Shown here: piece after piece, positions 9,078 to 18,364 of the stretch
Numbering within the stretch: position 1 is the stretch's first letter
Layout: the number at the start of each line of letters is the position of its first letter
NCBI RefSeq assembly: GCF_005862235.1
Contig: NZ_VCEK01000004.1
Location: 124,001 to 188,000, forward strand
Direction of reading: 5' to 3'
DNA: 64,000 nt
Source: Saccharomonospora piscinae
Lineage (GTDB): Bacteria > Actinomycetota > Actinomycetes > Mycobacteriales > Pseudonocardiaceae
Position numbers and translations under genes: made by a program
Notes under the pieces: generated by a model
The model's database searches: none
The model's input: the letters and a program-made list of their open reading frames with translations, nothing else
Told to the model about the DNA's origin: nothing

Positions 9078-9447
9078 GGGCCCTCCTCGGCGGGACTGTG
9101 GTTCTGATTGTCGGGTAGCCGACGGGTCGGTGGGGATACCGGTCGGTATAAGCACACGGTAACCAACCGCCGTAAATTGGGTCACTGAAATGGAGCAATC
9201 GCGGCGTTATCCGGCGTGTGATTCCACCCTGTGGACCGTTCGCGGTTCCGGCGTCGCCGAGTACCGCTGGGATCGAATTGCGCACGGCGCACGCCGACAC
9301 AGCCCGGCGGTGTGATTTCTGGTGCTCATGTGGCCAAATGGGTGAGTGCGGTGCAGAATAACGGAGGAGTCACCACGAGTTGATTATTCCGCCTCGGGGA
9401 CGAGGTCGTAGGGGAAGACGCCCCTCGTCGAGTAGCGGAGGTCAGCA
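9078..9447. other. Intergenic region, divergent promoters, lower GC
   Basis: This 370-bp gap separates two divergent genes and is visibly less GC-rich than its surroundings. It holds a perfect 6-2-6 palindrome ATACCG-GT-CGGTAT at 9136-9149, a plausible operator. I see no gene with supporting codon bias; the only ATG reading frame (9190-9315, 41 codons) has third positions unlike the neighbours. Confidence 0.5.
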
Positions 9448-9939
9448 GTGAGCACTCGTGGCGTGGTGTACGTCCACTCGTCGCCGTCTGCGGTGTGTCC
9501 GCACGTCGAGTGGGCTATTTCGGGCACGCTCGGTGGCCGGGTGGATCTGCGGTGGACAGCACAGCCCGCCGCACCCGGCCAGTTGCGTGCCGAATGCGAC
9601 TGGCGGGCGCCCGCGGGCACCGCCGGTCAGCTCGCGACGGCACTCAAGGCGTGGCCGATGGTGCGGTTCGAGGTCACTGAGGAGCCGAGCCCGGGCGTGG
9701 ACGGGCAGCGGTTCTGCTACGCACCCGGCCTTGGGCTCTGGCACGCCCGTACCAGCGCGAACGGCGACATCGTCGTGGGCGAGGACAAGCTCCGCAGCCT
9801 CGCGACGAAGAACCGGGCGGGGGAACAACTCGCCCACGAACTCGACAAGCTGCTGGGCGCGAGCTGGGACGAAGCACTCGAACCCTTCCGCCACGCGGGC
9901 GACGGGGCACCGGTGACCTGGCTGCACCAGGTGGGCTGA
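9448..9939 (+). CDS. DUF3145 domain-containing protein
   Basis: The 163-aa protein matches the actinobacterial DUF3145 family: GVVYVHSSPSAVCPHVEWAI at the N-terminus, ATALKAWPMVRFEVTEE in the middle and a WDEALEPFRHAGDG C-terminus. No catalytic motif, signal peptide or membrane helix is visible, and the function is unknown. The GTG start follows GGAGGT. The stop codon lies inside an 18-bp perfect hairpin shared with the convergent fabF. Confidence 0.88.
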   Translation: MSTRGVVYVHSSPSAVCPHVEWAISGTLGGRVDLRWTAQPAAPGQLRAECDWRAPAGTAGQLATALKAWPMVRFEVTEEPSPGVDGQRFCYAPGLGLWHARTSANGDIVVGEDKLRSLATKNRAGEQLAHELDKLLGASWDEALEPFRHAGDGAPVTWLHQVG

Positions 9940-9967
9940 GCGCCTTCGCGGCGCTCAGCCCACCTGG
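9927..9967. terminator. 18-bp perfect hairpin between DUF3145 and fabF
   Basis: Arms 9927-9944 and 9950-9967 are perfectly complementary around a 5-nt TTCGC loop. The hairpin includes the DUF3145 stop codon and ends 1 nt before the fabF stop. There is no T-run on either side, so it would be a non-canonical bidirectional terminator. Confidence 0.75.
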
Positions 9968-9968
9968 G

Positions 9969-11216
9969 CTACGCGCGGGCGAACAGCAGCGCGGTGTTGT
10001 GTCCGCCGAAGCCGAACGAGTTGCTGATCGCCGCCGTCAGTTCGGCCTTGCGGGCCTCGCCGGACACGACGTCCAGTTCCACCTTCGGGTCCAGGTTGTC
10101 CAAGTTCTGGGTCGCGGGCACGATGCCGTGATACAGCGCCAGAATCGTCGCGATGCCCTCCACGGCGCCCGCTCCGCCCACCAGGTGCCCGAGCGCACCC
10201 TTCGGTGCGGTCACGATCGGGTGGTCCCCGACGGCCTTCCGGATGGCCGCCGCCTCGCCGATGTCGCCGACCACGGTCGACGTCGCGTGGGCGTTGACGT
10301 GCCCGATGTCGCTCTCCGACAACTCCGCCATGCGCAGCGCGTGCCGCATGGCGGTCACCTGGCCGATTCCCTCGGGGTGGTTTCCGGTGATGTGGTAGGC
10401 GTCCGACGTGATGCCGTAGCCACCGAGCCGCGCGTACACCCGGGCGCCGCGCTCGGCCGCCCGGTCGGCGCGCTCCAGTACCACCGCGCCCGCTCCCTCA
10501 CCGAGCACGAACCCGTCGCGGTCGGTGTCGAACGGCCGCGACGCCCGCGCGGGGTCGTCGTTGCGGGTGGACACGGTGCGGGCCTGCGCGAAACCGGCGA
10601 TCGTGATGGGCGCGATGCATGCCTCCGCGCCGCCCGCCACCACGACGTCGGCCCGGCCCGACCGGATCATCTGCATGCCGGTCGCGATCCCCTCGGCGCC
10701 GGACGCGCACGCCGACGCCGGGGAATGCACACCCGCACGCGCCTTCAGGTCGATGCCCACGTGAGCGGCGGGGCCGTTCGGCATCAGCATCGGCACCGTC
10801 AGCGGCGACACCTTGCGGATGCCGTGCTGCTCCAGCAGGTCGTCCTGCCCCAGCAGCGTGAGCGGGCCACCGATGCCCGAACCGATGGACACGCCAAGCC
10901 GGTCGGGGTCGACGTCCTGCCGCTCGTCCGTGGGCGTCTCGAATCCGGCGTCCGCCCACGCTTCCCTGGCCGCGAGCAGGGCCACCTGTTCGCAGCGATC
11001 GAGCCGGCGGGCCTGCACGCGCGGGATCTTCTCCGTCGGCTCCTCGGCGAGCACGGCCCCGATCCGCACCGGAAGGTCTCTCGCCTCGACCCACTCGGCG
11101 TCCAGCGTGCGAACGCCGCTGCGGCCCGCGAGTAGGCCGTCCCAGGTGGACGGGACGTCAGCACCGAGCGGCGTGGTGGCGCCGAGGCCGGTGATCACGA
11201 CGTCGATGTTGCTCAT
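9969..11216 (-). CDS. fabF: Beta-ketoacyl-ACP synthase II (FabF/KasA-type)
   Basis: The 415-aa condensing enzyme elongates acyl-ACP with malonyl-ACP. The active-site Cys is in SACASGAEG, and the two catalytic His are in VNAHATSTVVGD and GALGHLVGGAGA. It closes the minus-strand operon fasR-fabD-fabH-acpP-fabF. Mycobacteria have two adjacent copies (kasA and kasB) at this position, whereas only one is present here. The ATG at 11216 starts 31 bp after the acpP stop. Confidence 0.95.
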   Translation of the reverse strand: MSNIDVVITGLGATTPLGADVPSTWDGLLAGRSGVRTLDAEWVEARDLPVRIGAVLAEEPTEKIPRVQARRLDRCEQVALLAAREAWADAGFETPTDERQDVDPDRLGVSIGSGIGGPLTLLGQDDLLEQHGIRKVSPLTVPMLMPNGPAAHVGIDLKARAGVHSPASACASGAEGIATGMQMIRSGRADVVVAGGAEACIAPITIAGFAQARTVSTRNDDPARASRPFDTDRDGFVLGEGAGAVVLERADRAAERGARVYARLGGYGITSDAYHITGNHPEGIGQVTAMRHALRMAELSESDIGHVNAHATSTVVGDIGEAAAIRKAVGDHPIVTAPKGALGHLVGGAGAVEGIATILALYHGIVPATQNLDNLDPKVELDVVSGEARKAELTAAISNSFGFGGHNTALLFARA

Positions 11217-11247
11217 TGGTGTCTCCCCGAGGTTGGAAAGAGAAGCC

Positions 11248-11493
11248 CTACTTCGCGTTCGCCGCGACGTAGTCGACGGCGTCGCCCACCGTCTTGAGGT
11301 TGGCCAGTTCGTCGTCCGGAATCTTGACGCCGAACTTGTCCTCGGCCTGCACCGCGATCTCCACCATCGACAGCGAGTCGATGTCGAGGTCGTCCACGAA
11401 CGACTTCTCCGCGCTCACGTCGTCGGCGGAGACACCGGCGACCTCTTCGACGATCTCGGCGAGGCCGGACAGGATCTCATCTTTGTTCGCCAC
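11248..11493 (-). CDS. acpP: Acyl carrier protein
   Basis: The 81-aa acidic helical protein carries the phosphopantetheine attachment Ser in DLDIDSLSMVE, near residue 40. It holds growing acyl chains for FabD, FabH and FabF, whose genes flank it. The GTG at 11493 (V-ANKDEIL) follows AAAGGAA and gives the standard ACP length; longer frames upstream would add an unrelated extension. Confidence 0.95.
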   Translation of the reverse strand: MANKDEILSGLAEIVEEVAGVSADDVSAEKSFVDDLDIDSLSMVEIAVQAEDKFGVKIPDDELANLKTVGDAVDYVAANAK

Positions 11494-11569
11494 TGGGGTT
11501 CCTTTCTGGTTTTCGCTTCCGGGTCGCGACGGGCCTTCTGCCGTCGGCGTCAGTGGTATCACGAGTCGA

Positions 11570-12556
11570 TCACGGACAGAGCAGCACTTGCCCCGCGTAG
11601 GACAGGCCCGCGCCGAACCCGATGGTGAGCACGACGTCCCCCCGTTTCACGGAGCCCGCCGCGCGCATGTGGTCGAGCGCGATCGGGATGGAGGCCGACG
11701 AGGTGTTGCCCGAATACCGGATGTCGTCGGCGACGACCATGTCCTCGCGCGCGCCCTTCGTGCGCAGCCGTTTGGCGATGGCCTCGACGATCCGCAGGTT
11801 CGCCTGGTGCGGGATCAGCACGTCGATGTCGGAGAGCGTCAGCCCCGCCAGCTCCACGGCGCGCATCGCCACCGGCGCGACCTGTGTGGTGGCCCAGCGG
11901 AAGACCGGCTGGCCCTCCTGGAAAATATGGCGGTGCTCGCGCATGTAGATCATGTCGACCAGGTCACCCGCGCTGCCCCAGGCCACCGGGCCGATACCCG
12001 GGTCGTCCGACGGTCCCACCAGCGCCGCCCCGGCGCCGTCGGCGAAGATGATCGCCGTCGAGCGGTCGGTGGGGTCGACGACGTCGGTGAGCTTCTCGGC
12101 GCCGATGACGAGCACCTTGCTCGCCGACCCGGCCCGCACGAGGTCCGAGGCGACCCCCAGGCCGTAGCAGAACCCCGCGCACGCGGCGTTGAGATCGAAG
12201 GCCCCGGCTGCCCTGATCCCGATCCGGTCGGCCACCTGGGCGGCGGCGTTCGGGATCGGTGAGGGCATGGTGCAGTTCGGCACGATCACCGTGTCGACCT
12301 CGGACGGGGTGACACCCGCGTCGGCGAGTGCCTTCGCTCCGGCCGTGACGGCCATGTCGACCAGACGCTCGTCCTCCGAGGCGAACCGGCGCTCGATGAT
12401 GCCCACGCGGTCGCGGATCCACTGGTCGTTGGTCTCCATGTGCCGCGACAGCTCGTCGTTGGTGACCACGCGGTCGGGCTGTGTGCTGCCCACACCCAGG
12501 ATGCGGGTGGCCTTCGGGCCGTGTGCCAGCGTGAGCGTCGGCCGGTCTCCGCTCAT
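11570..12556 (-). CDS. fabH: Beta-ketoacyl-ACP synthase III
   Basis: The 328-aa initiating condensing enzyme joins an acyl-CoA primer to malonyl-ACP. The catalytic Cys lies in NAACAGFCYGLG, the His in IPHQANLRIVEA and the Asn in YSGNTSSASIP. The ATG at 12556 overlaps the fabD stop (ATGA) and has GGAGGA upstream, so the two are translationally coupled. The insertion of fabH between fabD and acpP matches Streptomyces order rather than mycobacterial order. Confidence 0.95.
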   Translation of the reverse strand: MSGDRPTLTLAHGPKATRILGVGSTQPDRVVTNDELSRHMETNDQWIRDRVGIIERRFASEDERLVDMAVTAGAKALADAGVTPSEVDTVIVPNCTMPSPIPNAAAQVADRIGIRAAGAFDLNAACAGFCYGLGVASDLVRAGSASKVLVIGAEKLTDVVDPTDRSTAIIFADGAGAALVGPSDDPGIGPVAWGSAGDLVDMIYMREHRHIFQEGQPVFRWATTQVAPVAMRAVELAGLTLSDIDVLIPHQANLRIVEAIAKRLRTKGAREDMVVADDIRYSGNTSSASIPIALDHMRAAGSVKRGDVVLTIGFGAGLSYAGQVLLCP

Positions 12557-13455
12557 GACAGTTCCTCCAGGTGGGCGGGCGTCTTCAGGGCGAACGGTGT
12601 GGTCACGACGCCCTTCAGTTCGCGCTTGACCAGCCCGGTGAGGGTGCCGGCCGGAGGGAGTTCGACCGTCCGTTCCACCCCGAGTGTGGCGAGCCCGCGC
12701 ATCGTGAGGTCCCACCGCACCGGGCGCGTCACCTGGGTGACGAGCCTCGCCAGGTACTCGGCGCCGTCGGCCACGACCTCACCGTCCGCGTTCGACAGCA
12801 ACGGCCGGACGGGGTCGGCCGGGCTCAGCTTCTCGGCGTGTGCCCGCAGCGCCTCCTCGGCCGGGGCCATGTAGCGCGTGTGGAAGGCACCGGCGACCTT
12901 CAGCGGCCGGATCTTCGTCCCGGCGAGCGGCTCCGCCACGATCGCCGCGACGGCTTCGGCCGAACCCGACGCCACGATCTGGCCCGCTCCGTTGCGGTTG
13001 GCGGCCTCGAGGCCCCGCTCGTGCAGCCATTCCACCACGACGTCGGGCTCACCGAGCATGACGGCGGCCATGCCGGTGGGTTCGGCCGAGCAGGCGGCGG
13101 CCATCTCCCTGCCACGCACCGCGGCCAGCGCCACGGCCTCGTCGGGAGCGAGCACGCCCGCGACCGCCGCGGCGGCCAGCTCGCCGACGGAATGGCCCGC
13201 GACCGGCCCGTCCTGCGGCAGGTCCCGGGGCAGATATTCGGCGGCCAGCAACGTCGCGGCGACGACCAGCGGCTGGGTGACGGCGGTGTCCTGGATCTCC
13301 TCGGCCTCGGCGGTGGTGCCCAGCCGGACCAGGTCGAGCCCGCAGTGTTGCGACCACTGCGCGAGCCGGTCGCGCGCACCGTCGAGTTCGAGCCAGGGCG
13401 TGAGCATGCCGGGAGCCTGGGAGCCCTGTCCAGGGCAGAGGAGGGCGGTGGTCAC
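12553..13455 (-). CDS. fabD: Malonyl-CoA:ACP acyltransferase
   Basis: The 300-aa enzyme loads malonate onto ACP. It has the N-terminal LLCPGQGSQAPGM, the catalytic Ser in GHSVGELAAA and the His in AFHTRYM. The GTG at 13455 is chosen because it places GQGSQ at the usual position; the ribosome site is poor. Directly upstream of this start lies TCCCTACA, half of an inverted repeat that may be regulatory. Confidence 0.93.
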   Translation of the reverse strand: MTTALLCPGQGSQAPGMLTPWLELDGARDRLAQWSQHCGLDLVRLGTTAEAEEIQDTAVTQPLVVAATLLAAEYLPRDLPQDGPVAGHSVGELAAAAVAGVLAPDEAVALAAVRGREMAAACSAEPTGMAAVMLGEPDVVVEWLHERGLEAANRNGAGQIVASGSAEAVAAIVAEPLAGTKIRPLKVAGAFHTRYMAPAEEALRAHAEKLSPADPVRPLLSNADGEVVADGAEYLARLVTQVTRPVRWDLTMRGLATLGVERTVELPPAGTLTGLVKRELKGVVTTPFALKTPAHLEELS

Positions 13456-13458
13456 TTC

Positions 13459-13539
13459 TGTAGGGAACACGGCCGGAGGCGCTCCCGGGCATGCCGCCGA
13501 GTCACCAAGTCCGTCCGGTGCTGTTGTGGACTCCCTACA
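13459..13539. promoter_or_regulatory. Spaced inverted repeat in front of fabD (candidate FasR site)
   Basis: TGTAGGGA at 13459-13466 and TCCCTACA at 13532-13539 are perfect inverted 8-mers with centres 73 bp apart, about seven helical turns. The proximal one lies 3 nt before the fabD start. They could be paired activator sites or an RNA stem that hides the start. Confidence 0.4.
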
Positions 13540-13619
13540 AAGAGCGACGGTGTGGGTGTGGGAGGTGGTCAACGATGTGTTCCGCCTCACCGGTCGCGGT
13601 GAGACCTCGCTCACGCCGA

Positions 13620-14858
13620 TCACCACAGCCCGCGCGACCGTGCCAACCGGCCGACCGTCAGCGCGGTCCGCAGCACGAGTGCGTCACGGGGATCCGCCGC
13701 GTTGCGGCCCGTCAGCTCGGTGGCCTTCTTGAGGCGGTATCGCACGGTGTTGGGGTGAACGAACAACTGGCGCGCGCAGGTCTCCAGCACGCCACCACTT
13801 TCCAGGTAGGTCTCGATCGTCTCCAGCAGCGCGGGTCCCGCGTCCTCCAGTGGCCGCGCGATCTGCTCCACGAGCACGCGCTCGGCCTCCGCGTCGCCCG
13901 CCAGTGCGCGTTCCGGCAGGAGGTCGGCCGAGCGGGCGGGCCGGGGTGCCGACGGCCAGCCGACCACCGCGCGCAGCCCCGACAGTGCCTCAGCCGCGCT
14001 GCGATGTGCCTCGGCGAGGCTGCCCACGGTGGGACCGGCGACCACGGGCCCCTCGGCGAACGCGGTGGCGAGCGCGGGCAGGATCTCGGCGTCCTTGGCG
14101 GTGCCGTCGGTGGCGCCCGCGACGACGACCACCAGCCGGGAACCCTGCACCCCGAGCAGTACCGGCCGTCCGATCCGCGCGGCCTTGCTGCGCACCTCGA
14201 ACACGACCGAGGGCGGGTCGTCCGAGGGCGGATTGCCGACCAGCACGGTCGCGTCGGCCGCGGGATCCCAGCCCAGCGCGGCGGCCCGCGACAGCACCGA
14301 CTCCTCCGCGTCACCCCGGACGACGCCGTCGACGACGAGCGCCTCCAAGCGGGCGTCCCAGGCGCCGCGCGCCTCGGCCGCGGCGGCGTAGGAGGTGGCC
14401 GCCGCGAACGCGATCTCCCTGCCGTAGCGCAGGATGCCCTCCCGCAGCGCGGCGCGCTCGCCGTCGTCGGCCGCGAACTGCGGGAGCTGTTCCTCGAACG
14501 TGGCCACCGCGAGCCGCACGATCTCGACGGTCTGCCGCAGGCTGACCCAGCGCGACAGTTCCCTCGGTGCCGACCGGAACGCCTCGGCGGTGAGCTTCAG
14601 CGCCTCCTGCGAGTCGCGCATCCAGCGCACGAACCCCGCGGCTCCCGCCTGGGTGATCAGCAGGACGCTGGCGCGCTGGTCGGCTGGCATCCGCGCGAAC
14701 CAGGGCAGGCGTTCCTCGATGGCCGTCACGCTCGCCTTGGCGAGGCGGCCGGACGCGCGTTCGAGCGCGCGCAACGTGGTCTCGGACAGCTCCTGTCCGG
14801 TGTGTGCGGCGGTGCCGCCGGGAGCGGCAGGCTGGGCGGAGGAGGGTTCGGTGGACAT
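13620..14858 (-). CDS. fasR: PucR/CdaR-type regulator, FasR-like activator of fatty acid synthesis
   Basis: The 412-aa protein has a GGDEF-like central CdaR region and a C-terminal PucR helix-turn-helix, around residues 340-400: ETCARQLFVHPNTVRYRLKKATELTG. A regulator of this family sits immediately upstream of fabD-fabH-acpP-fabF in Streptomyces, where FasR activates the operon; M. tuberculosis Rv2242 holds the same place. The assignment rests on family plus position. The ATG at 14858 is preceded by TAGGAT 11 nt upstream, so the leader is at most a few nucleotides. Confidence 0.85.
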   Translation of the reverse strand: MSTEPSSAQPAAPGGTAAHTGQELSETTLRALERASGRLAKASVTAIEERLPWFARMPADQRASVLLITQAGAAGFVRWMRDSQEALKLTAEAFRSAPRELSRWVSLRQTVEIVRLAVATFEEQLPQFAADDGERAALREGILRYGREIAFAAATSYAAAAEARGAWDARLEALVVDGVVRGDAEESVLSRAAALGWDPAADATVLVGNPPSDDPPSVVFEVRSKAARIGRPVLLGVQGSRLVVVVAGATDGTAKDAEILPALATAFAEGPVVAGPTVGSLAEAHRSAAEALSGLRAVVGWPSAPRPARSADLLPERALAGDAEAERVLVEQIARPLEDAGPALLETIETYLESGGVLETCARQLFVHPNTVRYRLKKATELTGRNAADPRDALVLRTALTVGRLARSRGLW

Positions 14859-14869
14859 TCTGGTGCGCA

Positions 14870-14875
14870 ATCCTA
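14870..14875 (-). promoter_or_regulatory. -10 element of fasR promoter
   Basis: TAGGAT on the minus strand lies 11 nt before the fasR ATG, implying a 5' leader of only about 3-5 nt. Confidence 0.4.
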
Positions 14876-15048
14876 CGCCGGGGCGTCGCAGCGCAGGGCG
14901 CCCCGGCCGCGCGCCGCACCCCGGACGTGACCCCACACACGGAACGGGGCCGCCCGGCGCGCCGTCTGGCGGCTGCGTCGGGCGGCCCCGCTTCCCCGGT
15001 CCCCACCGGTGACTCCACTATGGACTCGGCGGTGACGGTGCGCCACCG

Positions 15049-15068
15049 CACTCACCCGATCGTGAGTG
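15049..15068. promoter_or_regulatory. Inverted repeat between aceE and fasR
   Basis: CACTCAC-N6-GTGAGTG is a perfect 7-6-7 inverted repeat, 55 nt after the aceE stop and about 190 bp before fasR, both on the minus strand. It may be an operator for fasR or the end of the aceE transcript. The rest of the 14859-15122 gap shows no gene. Confidence 0.35.
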
Positions 15069-15122
15069 ACAGTGGCCCAGCCGTGATCCGTCATCCACTT
15101 CGGACGCCGGGCACGGGATGGA

Positions 15123-17939
15123 TCAGGCCACCCCGGAGTCCGAGGTCTGCGGTCCCGCGGCGGTGACGTCGTGGATCTCGTACTTGCGGGCGGCCTCCAC
15201 CACCCGCTCCTGCGGCACCTCGCCGCGACGGGCCAGCATGGTGAGCACGCCGACCACGATCGACTCCGCGTCGACCAGGAAGTACCGGCGAGCGGCGGGG
15301 CGGGTGTCGGAGAAGCCGAACCCGTCGGTGCCGAGCGTGAGCATGTCGGTGGGCACCCACGGCCGGATCAGGTCCGGCACCGCGCGCATCCAGTCCGACA
15401 CCGCCACGACCGGGCCTGCCGCGTCCTCGAGCTGCTGGGTCACGTACGGCACCCGGGGCGAGTCGGCCGGGTTCAGGAAGTTGTCGCGGTCGACCTCGAC
15501 GGCCTCGCGCCGCAGCTCGGTCCACGACGTGGCCGACCACACGTCGGCGCGCACGCCCCACTCGTCGGCCAGCAACTCCTGCGCCCGAAGCGCCTCGGGC
15601 ATCGCCACACCCGACACGAGCACCTGGGCACGCGGCCCCTCGGTCCCGGCGGAGTCGCGGTAGCGGTACAGCCCCTTGAGCACGCCCTCCACGTCGAGCT
15701 GTTCCGGCTCCGGCGGCTGCTGGTACGGCTCGTTGTAGATGGTGATGTAGTAGAAGACGTTCTCACCGTTGCCGTCCGGGCCGGTCTCGCCGTACATCCG
15801 GCGCAGGCCGTCCCTGACGATGTGGGCGATCTCGAACGACCACGCCGGGTCGTACGCCACCACCGCCGGGTTGGTCGCCGCCAGCAGCTGCGAGTGCCCG
15901 TCGGCGTGCTGCAGGCCCTCGCCGGTCAGCGTGGTGCGGCCCGCCGTGGCGCCCAGCACGAAGCCGCGCGCCATCTGGTCGGCCGCCGCGTACAGTCCGT
16001 CGCCCGTGCGCTGGAACCCGAACATCGAGTAGAAGATGTAGATCGGGATCATCGGCTCGCCGTGCGTGGCGTAGGACGTGCCGGCCGCCGTGAACGACGC
16101 CGTGGAACCGGCCTCGTTGATGCCCTCGTGCAGCAGCTGGCCCTGCTCCGACTCCTTGTAGGCGAGCATGAGCTGGGCGTCGACCGACGTGTAGTTCTGG
16201 CCCTGCGGGTTGTAGATCTTAGCCGTCGGGAACATCGAGTCGAGTCCGAACGTGCGCGCCTCGTCCGGGATGATCGGCACCAGCCGGTTGCCGATCTCGG
16301 AGTCCTTGGCCAGCTCCCTGACCAGCCGGACGAAGGCCATCGTGGTGGCCACTTCCTGCTTGCCCGAGCCCTTGCGGATGGCCTCGTACACCTTGTCGCC
16401 CGGCAGCACCAGCGGCTTCGCGGGAGAGCGCCGTTCCGGCAGGTAGCCGCCCAGCGTCTGCCTGCGACCGTGCATGTACTGGATCTCGGTGGAGTCCTCG
16501 CCGGGGTGGTAGTACGGCGGCAGCTTGGGGTCGCGTTCCAGTTCCTCGTCGCTGATCGGGATGCGCTGGGCGTCCCGGAACAACTTGAGGTCGTCGAGGG
16601 TCAGCTTCTTCATCTGGTGCGTGGCGTTGCGGCCCTCGAACGCCGGGCCGAGCCCGTAGCCCTTGATGGTGTGGGCGAGGATCACCGTCGGCCTGCCGTG
16701 GTGCTCCAGCGCCGCCTTGTAGGCCGCGTACACCTTGCGGTAGTCGTGGCCGCCGCGCTTGAGGTTCCAGATGTCGCTGTCGGAGAGGTCCTTGACCAGC
16801 TCCTTCGTGCGCGGGTCGCGGCCGAAGAAGTGTTCGCGGACGTAGGCGCCGTCGTTGGCCTTGTACGTCTGGTAGTCGCCGTCGGGCGTCTGGTTCATGA
16901 GGTTCACCAGCGCGCCGTCGCGGTCGGCGTGCAGCAGCGAGTCCCACTCCCTGCCCCAGATCACCTTGATGACGTTCCAGCCCGCGCCGCGGAAGTACGC
17001 CTCCAGCTCCTGGATGATCTTGCCGTTGCCGCGCACCGGGCCGTCGAGCCGCTGCAGGTTGCAATTGATGACGAACGTGAGGTTGTCGAGGCCCTCGCCC
17101 GCCGCGACGTGAATGAGGCCGCGCGACTCCGGCTCGTCCATCTCGCCGTCGCCGAGGAACGCCCACACGTGCTGGTCTGCGGTGTCCTTGATGCCGCGCG
17201 AGTGCAGGTAGCGGTTGAACCGAGCCTGGTAGATCGCGTTCATGGGGCCGAGCCCCATCGACACCGTCGGGTACTCCCAGAAGTCCGGCATGAGCCGGGG
17301 GTGCGGATACGACGGCAGCCCGCCGCCCTCGCCCGCGTGGGAGTACTCCTGCCGGAAGCCGTCGAGCTGGTCGGCGGTCAGCCTGCCCTCCAGGTACGCC
17401 CTGGCGTAGACGCCGGGGGAGGCGTGCCCCTGGATGAAGATCTGGTCACCGCCGCCGGAGTGGTCGCGGCCACGGAAGAAGTGGTTGAAGCCGACCTCGT
17501 AGAGCGCCGCCGACGAGGCGTAGGTGGAGATGTGGCCGCCCACGCCCACGCCGGGCCGCTGTGCCCTGTGCACCATGACCGCGGCGTTCCACCGGATGAA
17601 CGCGCGGTAGCGGCGCTCGATCTCCTCGTCACCGGGGAACCACGGCTCGTTTTCCGTGGGGATGGTGTTCACGTAGTCGGTCGCCGTGAGTGGCGGTACG
17701 CCTACGTTGCGCTCCCGCGCGCGTTCCAGCATCCTGAGCATCAGGTACCTGGCGCGCTGCTGACCGCCCCTCGCCAGTGCGGCGTCGAAGGAGTCGAGCC
17801 ACTCGGACGTCTCCTCCGGGTCGATGTCGGGCAAGTGCGCCGCCAGGCCGTCGCGGATGACGCGCACACGCGCCGGTGTTCCCTGGCCGGAGGCGCCAGC
17901 GGTGCCGCCGCGCCCGGCGTCGTCGTTCTGGGGGGCCAA
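15123..17939 (-). CDS. aceE: Pyruvate dehydrogenase E1 component, homodimeric type
   Basis: The 938-aa thiamine-diphosphate enzyme decarboxylates pyruvate and passes the acetyl group to the lipoyl domains of the E2 at 37908. Visible are [12 protein letters not shown] and LMLRMLERA near the N-terminus, [10 protein letters not shown]-like [15 protein letters not shown], and the TPP/Mg motif [10 protein letters not shown]. The TTG at 17939 is preferred because GAGGAG sits 5 nt upstream; in-frame ATGs at 17987 and 18017 lack a ribosome site. In M. tuberculosis aceE (Rv2241) also neighbours the PucR gene and DUF3052/ahpE. Confidence 0.95.
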   Translation of the reverse strand: MAPQNDDAGRGGTAGASGQGTPARVRVIRDGLAAHLPDIDPEETSEWLDSFDAALARGGQQRARYLMLRMLERARERNVGVPPLTATDYVNTIPTENEPWFPGDEEIERRYRAFIRWNAAVMVHRAQRPGVGVGGHISTYASSAALYEVGFNHFFRGRDHSGGGDQIFIQGHASPGVYARAYLEGRLTADQLDGFRQEYSHAGEGGGLPSYPHPRLMPDFWEYPTVSMGLGPMNAIYQARFNRYLHSRGIKDTADQHVWAFLGDGEMDEPESRGLIHVAAGEGLDNLTFVINCNLQRLDGPVRGNGKIIQELEAYFRGAGWNVIKVIWGREWDSLLHADRDGALVNLMNQTPDGDYQTYKANDGAYVREHFFGRDPRTKELVKDLSDSDIWNLKRGGHDYRKVYAAYKAALEHHGRPTVILAHTIKGYGLGPAFEGRNATHQMKKLTLDDLKLFRDAQRIPISDEELERDPKLPPYYHPGEDSTEIQYMHGRRQTLGGYLPERRSPAKPLVLPGDKVYEAIRKGSGKQEVATTMAFVRLVRELAKDSEIGNRLVPIIPDEARTFGLDSMFPTAKIYNPQGQNYTSVDAQLMLAYKESEQGQLLHEGINEAGSTASFTAAGTSYATHGEPMIPIYIFYSMFGFQRTGDGLYAAADQMARGFVLGATAGRTTLTGEGLQHADGHSQLLAATNPAVVAYDPAWSFEIAHIVRDGLRRMYGETGPDGNGENVFYYITIYNEPYQQPPEPEQLDVEGVLKGLYRYRDSAGTEGPRAQVLVSGVAMPEALRAQELLADEWGVRADVWSATSWTELRREAVEVDRDNFLNPADSPRVPYVTQQLEDAAGPVVAVSDWMRAVPDLIRPWVPTDMLTLGTDGFGFSDTRPAARRYFLVDAESIVVGVLTMLARRGEVPQERVVEAARKYEIHDVTAAGPQTSDSGVA

Positions 17940-17987
17940 GGGATCTCCTCGCCGGTATTCGGGTTGCTTCGAGTTGACGTGTGCCAT

Positions 17988-18003
17988 CGTGTCCGTGGAC
18001 ACG
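17988..18003. promoter_or_regulatory. 7-2-7 inverted repeat upstream of aceE
   Basis: CGTGTCC-GT-GGACACG lies about 50-65 bp before the TTG start of aceE. Its half-sites resemble the core of the 21-bp arrays, but it is a single compact palindrome. An operator role is inferred from position only. Confidence 0.35.
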
Positions 18004-18336
18004 ACGTCCGTCAGCAACTACTGTGCGGTAACATTGAGCTGTTCGTAACACCACGTCACGGTGCGGGCGGTTTCGCGGGTGTTGTCGCGGCAACCGCACG
18101 TTCCACCCTAGTTGAGTGTGGGCGGGACAGGGCCGTCCGGAGTCACCGAAAACCGGCGTCCGGCCTGCGGTGTCCGCCCGCTCGTCCCACTTCGTGGGCG
18201 CCCCGTCGTCCGGCCTCCGGTGTGGACGGTTGCGCTCCGCGCCCCGGCAGTGTTCGCTAGGCCCAACCGTGTACGTGGGTGTGGTCCGCCGACTGCGTCG
18301 CGCCGTGCGAGCATGCTCGGTGAGACACGGACCGCA

Positions 18337-18349
18337 CAACTGTCAGTTG
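18337..18349 (+). promoter_or_regulatory. Short hairpin abutting the DUF3052 ribosome site
   Basis: CAACTG-T-CAGTTG, a 6-1-6 inverted repeat, runs directly into GGAGGAG at 18349-18355. It could be an operator or an RNA structure that affects initiation. Confidence 0.35.
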
Positions 18350-18364
18350 GAGGAGTGAGAAGTC

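Larger units (their letters stand above)
17940..18364. other. Divergent aceE/DUF3052 regulatory region
   Basis: This 425-bp gap holds no convincing gene. Two structures stand out: an inverted repeat CGTGTCC-GT-GGACACG at 17988-18003, upstream of aceE, and CAACTG-T-CAGTTG at 18337-18349, directly before the ribosome site of the DUF3052 gene. Confidence 0.5.

Noticed and set aside
9190-9315. 41-codon ATG frame in the 9.1-9.4 kb gap
   Set aside because: Third-position GC (about 70%) is clearly below the neighbours, and there is no ribosome site, -10 element or recognisable product.
14873-15094. 73-codon minus-strand frame between fasR and aceE
   Set aside because: Arg/Ala-rich composition, no ribosome site, no conservation that I recognise, and it overlaps the fasR promoter.
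15171-18260. 1029-codon open frame opposite aceE
   Set aside because: It is an antisense shadow of aceE and extends into the divergent promoter region without a start signal.
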